From: Polaromonas sp. AER18D-145
Lineage (GTDB): Bacteria; Pseudomonadota; Gammaproteobacteria; Burkholderiales; Burkholderiaceae_C
Assembly: GCF_002379095.1 (NCBI RefSeq)
Contig: NZ_NBZV01000045.1
Location: 1-39,886 of the forward strand
Reading direction: 5' to 3'
DNA length: 39,886 bases
Positions 7,646 through 17,604 of this stretch are shown here, piece by piece. Position 1 is the stretch's first letter; the number at the start of each line of letters is the position of its first letter. The translations under genes were made by a program, and so were the position numbers. The notes beneath the pieces are model-generated. The model had not been told where the DNA came from. It made no database searches and saw only the letters and a list, made by a program, of their open reading frames with translations.

Positions 7646-9925
7646 ATGTACAGCACCACTTCTTCCGACATCTTCAATCAGTTGCCAAAAGGCCTGCAAG
7701 TCCTTGCACAACAAGCGCAAGGTGCTCCTGAAAACGGAGCAATGGCAGGCCTGCAACGACGCAGTTTTCTGAAAGTTGCGACGGCCGGCGGGTTTGCTCT
7801 GGGCGCGTTTCCGCTGCTGGCGCAGGCCCAGGGCGCCGCGCCCGCTGCCGCTGCTTCCGCGCTGAAGCCGACGCAGCAGCCTTCGGCCTTTGTGCGTATC
7901 GACAAGGACGGTACCGTCACCGTCACCATCAACCGGCTCGATTTCGGGCAGGGCGTGCAGACCGGCCTGCCGATGATCCTGGCCGAAGAACTCGACGCCG
8001 ACTGGCGTCTGGTGAAAAGCCAGCACGGCAATGCCGACCCGGCCTATGTGGACCCGGCCTTCGGCATGCACCTGACCGGCGGCTCGGGCTCGATCAAGAA
8101 TTCGTACACGCAGTACCGCGAGCTCGGCGCCCGCACACGCGCCATGCTGGTGTCGGCGGCCGCGGCGCAGTGGGGCGTGGATGCCGCCGGCCTGCGCACC
8201 CGCGAAGGCGTGGTGATCGGCCCCGGCGGCAAACGCCTGGGGTATGGCGAGCTGGCCGAAGCGGCGATGAAGCAGCCGGTGCCGGAGCAGGTCACACTCA
8301 AGGACCCGAAGCAGTTCCGCATCATCGGCCAGCCCACGGGCCGCCTAGATGCACGTGCCAAATCCACCGGCACCCAGAGTTATGGCATCGACGTACGTCT
8401 GCCCGGCATGCTGACGGCGGTGGTCGCGCATCCGCCGGTGTTCGCCGGCAAGGTCAAATCGCTCGACGACGCCGCTACGCGCGCCATCCCCGGCGTCAAG
8501 GGCGTGTTTCGCGTGCCGCTGGACCGCGGCGGCGAGGGCGTGGCCGTGGTCGCCGAGGGTTACTGGGCGGCCAAGCAGGGCCGTGACGCACTCAAGGTCG
8601 AGTGGGACAGCAGCGCGGTCGAGAAGGTGGACAGCGCAAAACAGCTGGCCAGCTACCGCGCGCTGGCGCAAACCACCGGGGCCATCAAGTACGCCGCCGA
8701 TGTCGGCAAGCTCGCCGCCGCGCCGAAAAAAATCAGCGCCGAGTTTGTGTTTCCCTACCTCGCCCATGCGCCCATGGAGCCACTCAATTGCACCGTGCAG
8801 TTCAGCGGGCAGGGCGCCGACACGCGCGCCGAACTCTGGCTGGGCACGCAGATGCCGGGGCTGGACACCATGGCGGCGGCCAAGGTGCTGGGCGTGACGC
8901 CGCAGAACCTGAAGATGAATGTGCAGATGGCCGGTGGCGGTTTCGGCCGCCGCGCCATTCCGAGCAGCGACTACGTGGTGGAAGCCTGCGCCGTCGCGAA
9001 AGCAGCACGCGCCGCCGGCCTGAACGGTGCGGTGCGCACCCTGTGGAGCCGTGAGGACGACATCAAGGGTGGCTACTACCGGCCCATGCATGTGCACCGC
9101 GCCGAGATCGGTCTGGATGCGCAGGGCAACATCCTGGCCTGGGACCATGTGATCGTTGGCCAGTCCATCGTGACCGGTTCGCCCTTTGAAGCTTTCATGG
9201 TCAAGGACGGTGTGGACGGCACCATGGTCGAGGGCATGAGGGAGCCCTACGACATTCCGATGCGGCTGTCGGTGCACCATCCGAAGGTCAACGTGCCGGT
9301 GCTCTGGTGGCGCAGTGTCGGCTCGACCCACACCGCCTATGTGATGGAAACGCTGATCGACGAGATCGCGCGCAGCAGCGGCCAGGACCCGGTGGCGTAC
9401 CGCATGAAACATTTCGGCAGCCAGCACCCGCGCCACCGCGCGGCGCTGCAACTCGCGGTGGACAAGTCCGGCTATGGCAAACGCACGCTGGCGGCCGGGC
9501 GCGCCTGGGGCGTGGCGGTGCACGAGTCCTTCAACACCGTGGTGGCCTACGTGGTCGAAGCTTCGGTCAAGGACAAGACACCGGTGCTGCATGCGGTCAC
9601 GGCCGGCGTGCACTGCAACCTGGCGATCAACCCGACCAGCATCGAGGCGCAGATTCAGGGCGGGGCGCTGATGGGTTTGTCCATGTGCCTGCCGGGTGCG
9701 GCCATCACGCTGAAAGACGGCGTGGTCGAGCAAGGCAACTTCGGTGACTTTGCGGTGCCGCGCATCACCGACATGCCGGCGGTCGCCGTGTTTGTCGTGC
9801 CGAGTGCCGATGCGCCCACAGGTCTCGGCGAGCCCGGCCTGCCGCCGCTGGCGCCGGCCTTTGCCAACGCCGTGGCGCGCCTGACCGGCCAGGCGCCGCG
9901 CGAGCTGCCTTTCAAGCTGGCCTGA
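7646..9925 (+). CDS. Molybdenum hydroxylase large subunit, Tat-exported (isoquinoline 1-oxidoreductase beta-like)
   Basis: This 759-residue molybdopterin-binding subunit belongs to the IorB-type branch of the xanthine dehydrogenase family. A twin-arginine signal, RRSFLKVATAGGFALGAF, begins at residue 38, after an unusually long leader. MAGGGFGRRA is a glycine-rich cofactor loop, and GLGEPGLPPLAPAFANAVA near the C-terminus holds the conserved active-site Glu. The ATG at 7646 follows AAGGAG; an in-frame TTG lies five codons upstream. A cytochrome c subunit, often found with periplasmic enzymes of this group, is not encoded here. The stop overlaps the next start by one base (TGATG), linking it to the cofactor nucleotidyltransferase. 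Confidence 0.9.
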   Translation: MYSTTSSDIFNQLPKGLQVLAQQAQGAPENGAMAGLQRRSFLKVATAGGFALGAFPLLAQAQGAAPAAAASALKPTQQPSAFVRIDKDGTVTVTINRLDFGQGVQTGLPMILAEELDADWRLVKSQHGNADPAYVDPAFGMHLTGGSGSIKNSYTQYRELGARTRAMLVSAAAAQWGVDAAGLRTREGVVIGPGGKRLGYGELAEAAMKQPVPEQVTLKDPKQFRIIGQPTGRLDARAKSTGTQSYGIDVRLPGMLTAVVAHPPVFAGKVKSLDDAATRAIPGVKGVFRVPLDRGGEGVAVVAEGYWAAKQGRDALKVEWDSSAVEKVDSAKQLASYRALAQTTGAIKYAADVGKLAAAPKKISAEFVFPYLAHAPMEPLNCTVQFSGQGADTRAELWLGTQMPGLDTMAAAKVLGVTPQNLKMNVQMAGGGFGRRAIPSSDYVVEACAVAKAARAAGLNGAVRTLWSREDDIKGGYYRPMHVHRAEIGLDAQGNILAWDHVIVGQSIVTGSPFEAFMVKDGVDGTMVEGMREPYDIPMRLSVHHPKVNVPVLWWRSVGSTHTAYVMETLIDEIARSSGQDPVAYRMKHFGSQHPRHRAALQLAVDKSGYGKRTLAAGRAWGVAVHESFNTVVAYVVEASVKDKTPVLHAVTAGVHCNLAINPTSIEAQIQGGALMGLSMCLPGAAITLKDGVVEQGNFGDFAVPRITDMPAVAVFVVPSADAPTGLGEPGLPPLAPAFANAVARLTGQAPRELPFKLA

Positions 9926-10488
9926 TGGACGCAACCCGGCCTGAGACCGATTTGCCCACGGTGCTGGTGCTGGCCTCGGGCCGCGGTGAACGTTTCACTG
10001 CGTCCGGCGGCCACACCCACAAGCTGCAGGCCCTGCTGGCTGGCAAGCCGGTGCTGCAGCACACGCTGGACGCGGTGATTGCCAGCGGCCTGCCCTGGCA
10101 CCTCGAAGACGCGGGCCATCCCGGCATGGGGGACTCGATTGCGGCGGCGGTGCGTGCCACGCCGGATGCGGCGGGCTGGCTGGTGCTGCCGGGCGACTTG
10201 CCGCTGGTGCGCAGCGACACGCTGCAGGTCGTGGCCCGGGCGCTGGCGCAGCACGCGGTGGTGATTCCGCTGTACCAGGGCGTGCGCGGTCACCCCGTGG
10301 GGTTCTCCGCGGTTTGCCGGGACGGCTTGCTGGATTTAAAGGGAAATCAGGGTGCAGCGCCCGTGGTACGGGCGCAGGACGCTCTCAATTCAGTAGCGTC
10401 TCTGGCGCTCGACGATGTCGGCATCGTGACCGATGTCGATACCGTGGACGATCTGGCGCGCGCCGAAGCGCTGCTGGCGGCGCGCTGA
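9925..10488 (+). CDS. MocA/MobA-like molybdenum cofactor nucleotidyltransferase
   Basis: This 187-residue GT-A fold nucleotidyltransferase has the N-terminal NTP loop VLASGRGERF, then K(L)QALLAGKPVLQHTLDAV, GMGDSIAAAV, the metal-binding LPGDLPLV, and RGHPVGFSAVC. In the family this protein attaches CMP (MocA) or GMP (MobA) to molybdopterin. Enzymes of the xanthine dehydrogenase family usually carry the cytosine form, so a MocA-type role serving the two upstream subunits is likely. Its start overlaps the large-subunit stop. Residues about 138-159 (KGNQGAAPVVRAQDALNSVAS) coincide with an in-frame copy of the dispersed 55-nt repeat. Confidence 0.82.
   Translation: MDATRPETDLPTVLVLASGRGERFTASGGHTHKLQALLAGKPVLQHTLDAVIASGLPWHLEDAGHPGMGDSIAAAVRATPDAAGWLVLPGDLPLVRSDTLQVVARALAQHAVVIPLYQGVRGHPVGFSAVCRDGLLDLKGNQGAAPVVRAQDALNSVASLALDDVGIVTDVDTVDDLARAEALLAAR
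10338..10400 (+). repeat. Dispersed 55-nt two-hairpin repeat, copy B (intragenic)
   Basis: It contains the perfect hairpin CGCCCGTGGTACGGGCG followed by CAGGACGCTCTCAATTCAGT-AGCGT, aligned with the ACGGGCGCAAGCAGCTAT...GTAGC core of the family. It lies inside the MocA-like gene, in frame, 90 bases before its stop. Confidence 0.6.
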
Positions 10489-10497
10489 TCATGCGGT

Positions 10498-11013
10498 CTA
10501 GTTCTGGGCGATGACCGCGCAAGCCAGCCGCGGGCCGGCGTTGCCGGTTGGCTGGGTTTTGTAGTCATCGGGGTCGCGGTGAACAATCAGGCCTTTGCCG
10601 ACGATGTTGGTCACGCCGCTGCCGACGGCCAGGGAACCTGATTCAAAGTTGAAGCGGGCGATGCCGCCGGCATCGGCTTTCAGGCTGGGCAGGTCGCCGG
10701 TGTGGTGCATGCCCATGCCGTGGGCGCCATGTGGCGCGCCGGTGGGGTTGAAGTGCCCGCCCGCACTCATGCCGTCGCCGCTGGAGCAGTCGCCTTTTTC
10801 ATGCACATGGAAACCGTGTTCCGCATTCGGCTTGAGGCCGCGGATCTCGCCGCTCACAAGAACCTTGTTGCCCTTCTGGACAAAACTGACGCTGCCGCTG
10901 GTGGCATTGCCGGTGGTGGGCTGCAGCTGCGCGGTGGCGCGTGGGCCGCTGGGGCTGCTGGCACAGGCGCCGAGCAGGGCGGCCGTGGCAAAAAGAAGAA
11001 AGGCTGTTTTCAT
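10498..11013 (-). CDS. sodC: Cu/Zn superoxide dismutase, lipoprotein
   Basis: This 171-residue Cu/Zn superoxide dismutase converts superoxide to hydrogen peroxide and oxygen in the cell envelope. A lipoprotein signal ends in the lipobox LLGAC (Cys16). Metal ligands are visible in HGFHVHEKGDC, GGHFNPTG, MHHTGDLP and the late LIVHRDPDDY, with RLACAVI closing the intramolecular disulfide. Its stop lies 10 bases from the MocA-like stop, in convergent orientation. It follows the ChaC-like gene on the same strand after 62 bases. Confidence 0.92.
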   Translation of the reverse strand: MKTAFLLFATAALLGACASSPSGPRATAQLQPTTGNATSGSVSFVQKGNKVLVSGEIRGLKPNAEHGFHVHEKGDCSSGDGMSAGGHFNPTGAPHGAHGMGMHHTGDLPSLKADAGGIARFNFESGSLAVGSGVTNIVGKGLIVHRDPDDYKTQPTGNAGPRLACAVIAQN

Positions 11014-11075
11014 GGTGTCTCCAGGTTACGGACAAGTTCCAAGTCGTTGCGGAAAGACTTCTATGACGCATGACT

Positions 11076-11708
11076 TTAGGCCTGCGGCCCGTCGCTGGCA
11101 ATCCCTGCTTGCGAGAGTTTGAGCAGGCGCGCCAGCCTGGGATCCGAAATGCCGTGGCTGTGCAGGCTTTCCAGCGTCTGGCGTGCATAGTCGTGCGTGG
11201 TGCCGTAACAGCCGCAGGCGCTTGAGAAAATCTGCCGGTAACGCGTCTCGCTGAGCTCGCCGGTGAAGCTGGGGCTGCGCCGCGACAGGGTGAATGCCAG
11301 CGCCTGGACCGGTCCCTTCTCGGTGTTGCAGCGCAGCGAGCGCGGGTCATAGAGCGCCGTGACCATTTCGCGCAGCCAGAGCCTGGCCACCACGTCCGGC
11401 ACTTCGTGCCGGGGCACACGGTAGACCACGCCGTGGCAACTGCCGCCCGAGAGCAGCGCAAACACCAGCCCCGGGCACTCGGGCGTGCCGCGGTTGATGC
11501 GGCTCCACATCTTCAGCGCCCGGTGCCAGCCGTGCACCCGCGCGCGCCGCAGTTCGGCAAAGTCGAAATCGGGCCGCCAGATCAGCGAGGCGTAGCCGAA
11601 AATCCATAGGTCCTCGCGGCCGCCCCACTGGTGCAGAAAACGCTCCAGCATGGGCGCCGGATCACGCAGGGCTGGCGGGTCGTAGTGCGGGGTAGTTTCC
11701 ACAGTCAC
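11076..11708 (-). CDS. ChaC-like gamma-glutamylcyclotransferase
   Basis: This 210-residue protein is of the ChaC family, which cleaves glutathione to 5-oxoproline and Cys-Gly. The substrate-binding loop WIFGYASLIWRPDFDF (about residue 35; the usual form is FGYGSLIW) is followed by the Arg-rich VHGWHRALKMWS and GGSCHGVVYRVP. CGCYGTTHDYARQTLESLHSHGI is the characteristic C-terminal segment. The start is a GTG at 11708, with an internal ATG at residue 20 as alternative. It is divergent from the OmpA-domain gene. Role inferred from family only. Confidence 0.85.
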   Translation of the reverse strand: MTVETTPHYDPPALRDPAPMLERFLHQWGGREDLWIFGYASLIWRPDFDFAELRRARVHGWHRALKMWSRINRGTPECPGLVFALLSGGSCHGVVYRVPRHEVPDVVARLWLREMVTALYDPRSLRCNTEKGPVQALAFTLSRRSPSFTGELSETRYRQIFSSACGCYGTTHDYARQTLESLHSHGISDPRLARLLKLSQAGIASDGPQA

Positions 11709-11712
11709 ACTT

Positions 11713-11755
11713 TACAATGACCGGCTCTCACCGGCGAAGCTGCCGGTTATTTTTT
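11713..11755 (+). promoter_or_regulatory. -10-like box followed by a hairpin and T-run in the 5' region of the OmpA-domain gene
   Basis: A TACAAT (11713-11718) is followed by the inverted repeat ACCGGC-GAAGCT-GCCGGT (11730-11747) and TTATTTTTT. A transcript starting just after the box would carry a terminator-like hairpin about 50 bases before the OmpA-domain start codon. It could be an attenuator, a plain 5' structure or a terminator of something upstream. No -35 box is convincing. Confidence 0.35.
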
Positions 11756-11804
11756 GCGGCTGGCACAGGCGCCGCAGCCTGTGCAGTTTCACGGAGTTTT
11801 ATCC

Positions 11805-12368
11805 ATGTCTTCTCCATCGGATGATGACCAGCTGGGTCTGGTCCTGGGCCTTGTTTTTGCCCTTGTTGCCCTCGTGATCGCGCTGGCGATAGGCGCTGCG
11901 CTGCACCGCCGGGACACGCCGGCCCTGTCAGCGTTGACCACCCTGCCAAGCGCCGCCGCGTTGCCGGTGATGGCCGCGCCGTTGCCGGCTGCGCCGGCCC
12001 CTGCCGTGCCGCCCGCGCCGTCGCAGCAGGCCGTGTCGGATGCCGCCAGCATCACGGTGGAATACGGTGTGGTGAAATTTTATTTTGCGTCCGGCAAGGC
12101 CGATCTGGCCCCCGGTGCCGGCGTGGCCCTGGTCGATGTGGTCAGGGCCGCCAGGACCGGCAAGAAAGTGGTCATTACGGGTTTTCACGACCCCAGGGGC
12201 CATGCCGCCGTCAATGCCGAACTGGCCCGCCAGCGCGCGCTGGCAGTCCGCGATGCGCTGAAAGCAGCGGGTGTGGCCGACAGCCAGATCACCCTGCAAA
12301 AACCCGAGCAGATGGCCGGCTCGGGCAGCGACGCCGAGGCGCGCAGGGTCGAGATCAGCTTGCAATAA
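11805..12368 (+). CDS. Small OmpA-domain envelope protein
   Basis: This 187-residue protein has one N-terminal membrane segment (LGLVLGLVFALVALVIALAIGAAL, residues about 11-34), an Ala/Pro-rich linker (about residues 55-80) and a C-terminal OmpA-like peptidoglycan-binding domain. In that domain, VKFYFASGKADL opens the fold and ITGFHDPRGHAAVNAELARQRA holds the Asp and Arg that bind diaminopimelate in the family. It probably anchors the inner membrane to the cell wall. The ATG at 11805 follows ACGGAG by eight bases; an earlier in-frame ATG at 11754 falls inside the T-run hairpin and is unlikely. Confidence 0.8.
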   Translation: MSSPSDDDQLGLVLGLVFALVALVIALAIGAALHRRDTPALSALTTLPSAAALPVMAAPLPAAPAPAVPPAPSQQAVSDAASITVEYGVVKFYFASGKADLAPGAGVALVDVVRAARTGKKVVITGFHDPRGHAAVNAELARQRALAVRDALKAAGVADSQITLQKPEQMAGSGSDAEARRVEISLQ

Positions 12369-12404
12369 GGCTGCAGTAAAGCGGCGCACCCCGGGGGCCT
12401 TTAT

Positions 12405-12427
12405 GGGCTGCGGTAGCCCTGCTTTTG
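12405..12427 (+). terminator. Candidate terminator after the OmpA-domain gene
   Basis: A short hairpin, GGGCT-GCGGT-AGCCC, is followed by TGCTTTTGT, 36 bases after the stop codon. The stem is only five pairs and the T-run is broken, so confidence is modest. Confidence 0.35.
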
Positions 12428-12545
12428 TCCTTGCGCGGTGCCTGGTCTGTAACCCGCGCCTTTCCAACGGAGGAGTAAACAAGTACGATGAGCAACGTAA
12501 TAAAGTTACCGACTCATCTTCAGCCACCTGTTTGGCCCGCACCCC

Positions 12546-14356
<1,811 letters not shown>

Positions 14357-14366
<10 letters not shown>

Positions 14367-15019
14367 GTATCGATATCCAGGGACCGCTGACGGCCCTGCA
14401 GGTGATGCAGGATGCGGCGGTGATTCCGGTGATTGTGTTGACCGATGTGGCGCATGCCGTTCCGCTGGCGCGTGCGCTGGTGGCCGGCGGGATACGCATG
14501 CTGGAAGTGACCCTGCGCACGCCGCAGGCGCTGGCCTGCATCGAGGCGATTGCGCGTGACGTGCCCGAGGCGGTGGTCGGCGCGGGGACCGCGCGCAGCG
14601 CCGCCGACGTGCAGGCCTGCGCGATGGCCGGCGCGCGTTTCATCGTCAGCCCGGGTTACACCCACGCCGTCGGCGCGGCCTGCCGCGATGCGCACCTGCC
14701 GCTGTTGCCCGGCGTGGCCACGGCCAGTGAAATCATGGCGGCGCAGGAAGACGGGTTCACCGAACTCAAGTTTTTCCCGGCCCTGCAGGCGGGTGGGCTG
14801 GCCATGCTCAAGGCCTGGAACGGACCGTTTGGCGACGTGACGTTCTGCCCCACCGGCGGCATCACGGCAGCCAACGCAGCCGATTTTCTGGCACTGCCCA
14901 ACGTGGTGTGTGTCGGCGGCTCCTGGCTGGTGCCGGCCGATGCGCTGGCACGCGGCGATTGGAGCCGGGTGACCGAGCTGGCCCGGCACGCCAGCGAGTT
15001 GCCGCGGCCGCTGGTTTAG
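14357..15019 (+). CDS. eda: 2-dehydro-3-deoxyphosphogluconate aldolase
   Basis: This is a 220-residue class I aldolase that splits KDPG into pyruvate and glyceraldehyde 3-phosphate, completing the Entner-Doudoroff route started by edd. [14 protein letters not shown] carries the catalytic Glu, VVGAGTA the phosphate-side loop, and [14 protein letters not shown] the Schiff-base Lys. [21 protein letters not shown] is the family ending. A GTG at 14357 sits seven bases after AAGGAG and inside the end of edd, so translation is coupled. The stop is followed by repeat copy C and the convergent catabolic cluster. Confidence 0.95.
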
Positions 15020-15033
15020 GGTCAGTTCCATCA

Positions 15034-15091
15034 TCAAATCGGCCTGCAGCCCTTGTTTGACGGGCGCAAAATGCTATCAAAAGAAGAGTGT
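15034..15091 (+). repeat. Dispersed 55-nt two-hairpin repeat, copy C
   Basis: GGCCTGCAGCCC, ACGGGCGCAA and TGCTATCAAAAG follow the family order. It fills the gap between two convergent stop codons (eda and the deaminase-like gene), where its GCCC/GGGC hairpin could act as a bidirectional transcription stop. Confidence 0.6.
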
Positions 15092-15103
15092 TTTTGTGGC
15101 CTG

Positions 15104-16531
15104 CTAGCCGCCCGCTGACGCGCCGGTGAGCTTGGCCACTGCCGCGCGGGCCTGCTGGCCCAGTTCGGCCAGATCCAGGCCGGGAATGGCACCCTCGCGC
15201 ACGATCTCCTGTCCGCCCCGCAGCAGCGCCTTCAGGTGCGCCGCACCGCCGCTGGCCACCGGGCCAATGGCCGGGTCGTGCAGACCGAAATAACGCGGGT
15301 CGCGGTCCAGCGCGTAAATCGCGATGTCCGCCGCCTGGCCGGGCGCCAGCGTGCCGATGCCGGGCAGGCCCAGCACTTTGGCGCCACCGGCCGTGCCCCA
15401 GCGCACCACGTCTTCGACCGTCGCGCTGGCCGCTGCTTCGGCTTCGCCCTGGCCGCCGCGACACACCGGCACGGTGGCTTCACCGGCTTTGGCGCGCTGC
15501 ATCAGCCAGGCCGCATGGGTTTCCGACAACATGTCCGCGGCTTCGTTGGACGCCGCACCGTCCACACCGATGGACACCGCAGCGCCGGCGGCTTCAAGTT
15601 CGCGCACCGGCGCGATGCCGCTGCCCAGTCGTCCGTTGCTTTGCGGGCAGTGCGAAATGCCGGTGCCGGTCGCGCCCAGCAGCGCGATTTCGTCGGCATC
15701 GAGCTTGACCAGGTGAGCGAACCAGACGTCGCTCCCCAGCCAGCCCACGCTTTCGCAGAACTGCACCGGCTTCATGCCGTGCTGCGCAAACACGCTGTCC
15801 TGGTAATGCACGGTTTCTGACAAATGCGAATGCAGGTGCAGGCCGAGGCGGCGTGCGACGTCGGCGCATTCGCGCAGTTCCTGCGGACGCATCGAGTGCG
15901 GCGGCGTGGTCGGCGCCACCACGATGCGCTGCATGGCATCGGGCGCGCTGTCGTGAAAACGCGCGGCCAGGCGTTCGATGTCGGCGAGGTAGCCGTCCAG
16001 GGTTTCCGGCCGCGAGGCGGGCGGCAGCTCACCTTCCTTCTGGCGCGACAAGGTGCCGCCGCCGCGGCAGAGCACAAACCGCAGGCCCAGCGCCGCGGCT
16101 TCTTCGAACAGGATGGCCGAGCCGTCGTAAGGCATACCCGGCCAGTAGTGGTAGTTGTGATCGGCCACGGTGGCGCAGCCCGACAGCGCAAGCTCGACCA
16201 GGCCGATGCGCGCCGCCAGCCGGAACATGCCTTCGTCCATGGCCGGGCGCAGCCGCATCGGCGTGGCCGCGAGCCAGGGCGTCAGCGTGGCGTTGATGCC
16301 CAGCGGGTCGCCCTTGAGCAGCGACTGGAACAGGTGGTGGTGGGTGTTGACCCAGGCCGGGTAGACCACGCAGCCGCCGGCGTCGATCTGGCGCTCGCCC
16401 GGCCCGGGTGTGAGCTTGCCCATGGCGGCGATCTTGCCGCCCAGCACGCGGATGTCCGGCCCGGCGTGCCGCGCGGCGCTGCCGGGCCGCCCGGTCAGGA
16501 TGGCCGCGGCGTTGCGGATCAGGACATTCAT
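15104..16531 (-). CDS. Amidohydrolase, 8-oxoguanine deaminase-like
   Basis: This 475-residue metal-dependent amidohydrolase is of the AtzA/TrzN/8-oxoguanine deaminase branch. The metal-binding VNTHHHLFQSLLKG has H64 and H66, HLHSHLSETVHYQ has the later His and Glu, HCPQSNGRLGSG matches the substrate loop, and IGVDGAASNE has the metal Asp. Enzymes of this branch deaminate or dechlorinate purine, pterin or s-triazine rings. Motifs are closest to what I know of 8-oxoguanine deaminase, which yields uric acid. It is the last gene of the 13-gene minus-strand cluster and overlaps the Rieske gene before it by four bases (ATGA), so it likely acts on the oxygenated intermediate. True substrate unknown. 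Confidence 0.78.
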   Translation of the reverse strand: MNVLIRNAAAILTGRPGSAARHAGPDIRVLGGKIAAMGKLTPGPGERQIDAGGCVVYPAWVNTHHHLFQSLLKGDPLGINATLTPWLAATPMRLRPAMDEGMFRLAARIGLVELALSGCATVADHNYHYWPGMPYDGSAILFEEAAALGLRFVLCRGGGTLSRQKEGELPPASRPETLDGYLADIERLAARFHDSAPDAMQRIVVAPTTPPHSMRPQELRECADVARRLGLHLHSHLSETVHYQDSVFAQHGMKPVQFCESVGWLGSDVWFAHLVKLDADEIALLGATGTGISHCPQSNGRLGSGIAPVRELEAAGAAVSIGVDGAASNEAADMLSETHAAWLMQRAKAGEATVPVCRGGQGEAEAAASATVEDVVRWGTAGGAKVLGLPGIGTLAPGQAADIAIYALDRDPRYFGLHDPAIGPVASGGAAHLKALLRGGQEIVREGAIPGLDLAELGQQARAAVAKLTGASAGG

Positions 16532-17604
16532 GCCGCCGGTCTGCCATGAACCGCGATCGGGATGCGCTTTTTCTGCAGGGAGGGCGAGCCGCGGTGGATT
16601 TCCTCCTCGCCGTGCGCGCGCAGCAGGTCCAGCAGCTGCCTGCGTATCACCAGGCCGGGTTTGTCCGAGGGCATGTGAAACTCCACCTTGCGTGTCGTGT
16701 CCACGCAGGCGTCGGCATCGGTGGCTTCCAGGATGTCGCGGTCTTCGGCGGTGATGGCGGCGTCCCAGTCAATCAGCTTTTGCGTCGGGCAGCTTTCCTC
16801 GCTGTCGTTGCGGTACAGCCACTGCACCAGCATCATGCGTTCGTCGTCGATCGGCGTGGCGCAGTTATAGATGATGTGGTCGACGCCGCTGGCCGGGTAG
16901 GTGCAACCGAAGCGCCGCGCAAACGGCAGGTAGTAGCGGTTGATCAGGTGGCGCTCGGTGATGGGTTCGGTCGTGCCAGTCACGCGGTGGCCGGCTTCCG
17001 GGTTGCGGATCGGCACATGGGTCTCGGCTTCAAACCCGTAATCGGTTTCGCGGAAGATGTAGGGCGCTGGCTTGGGCTGCTCGAGGATGCCGAAGTTGGC
17101 CTTGTGCACATAGGAAAAATGCGAGTTGTCGAAGGAGTTTTCCATCATGCGCAGGGGGCTGGTTTTCCATTCTTCGTAGAACTGGAAAATCCGGCGGTAA
17201 CCGGGCGCACCGTCCTCGGGGAAATGCGGAATCGGCTTGAGCGGGTCCTCCAGCGCGACCCAGACGTAGCCGTATTTTTCCTGGGCGCGGTAGGCCGGCA
17301 CTTTGGCACCCGCCGGAATCAACATGTCGGGGTTTTGCGGAATCCGCACGCAGCTGCCGGTGCAGTCATAGGTCCAGCCGTGGTAGCCACAAACGATGTT
17401 GCCGTTTTCGACCGTGCCTTTGGACAGTTTGGCGGTGCGGTGGCAGCAGCGGTCGCGCACCGCGGCCGGTGTGCCGTCGGCCTGTTTCCACAGCACGATG
17501 TCTTCGCCCATCAGGGTGAAGGGCTGGGGGCCGGCGTCGAGTGTCGTCATAGGCATCAGCGCGTACCAGAAGCGGCGCAGCACCTTCTGTTTAGTGGTCA
17601 GCAT
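16528..17604 (-). CDS. Rieske non-haem iron oxygenase, oxygenase subunit (copy A)
   Basis: This is a 358-residue Rieske-type oxygenase. The Rieske cluster ligands are in RCCHRTAKLSKG (C53, H55) and VCGYHGW (C72, H75). The mononuclear iron site is ENSFDNSHFSYVH (D159, H162, H167). Length and architecture fit the vanillate O-demethylase / caffeine N-demethylase (NdmA/NdmB) group of single-component-type oxygenases, which remove methyl groups or hydroxylate. It needs a reductase, which is not in the cluster. It overlaps the paralogue before it by 14 bases and the deaminase-like gene after it by four, so the three are co-translated. Confidence 0.88.
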   Translation of the reverse strand: MLTTKQKVLRRFWYALMPMTTLDAGPQPFTLMGEDIVLWKQADGTPAAVRDRCCHRTAKLSKGTVENGNIVCGYHGWTYDCTGSCVRIPQNPDMLIPAGAKVPAYRAQEKYGYVWVALEDPLKPIPHFPEDGAPGYRRIFQFYEEWKTSPLRMMENSFDNSHFSYVHKANFGILEQPKPAPYIFRETDYGFEAETHVPIRNPEAGHRVTGTTEPITERHLINRYYLPFARRFGCTYPASGVDHIIYNCATPIDDERMMLVQWLYRNDSEESCPTQKLIDWDAAITAEDRDILEATDADACVDTTRKVEFHMPSDKPGLVIRRQLLDLLRAHGEEEIHRGSPSLQKKRIPIAVHGRPAA

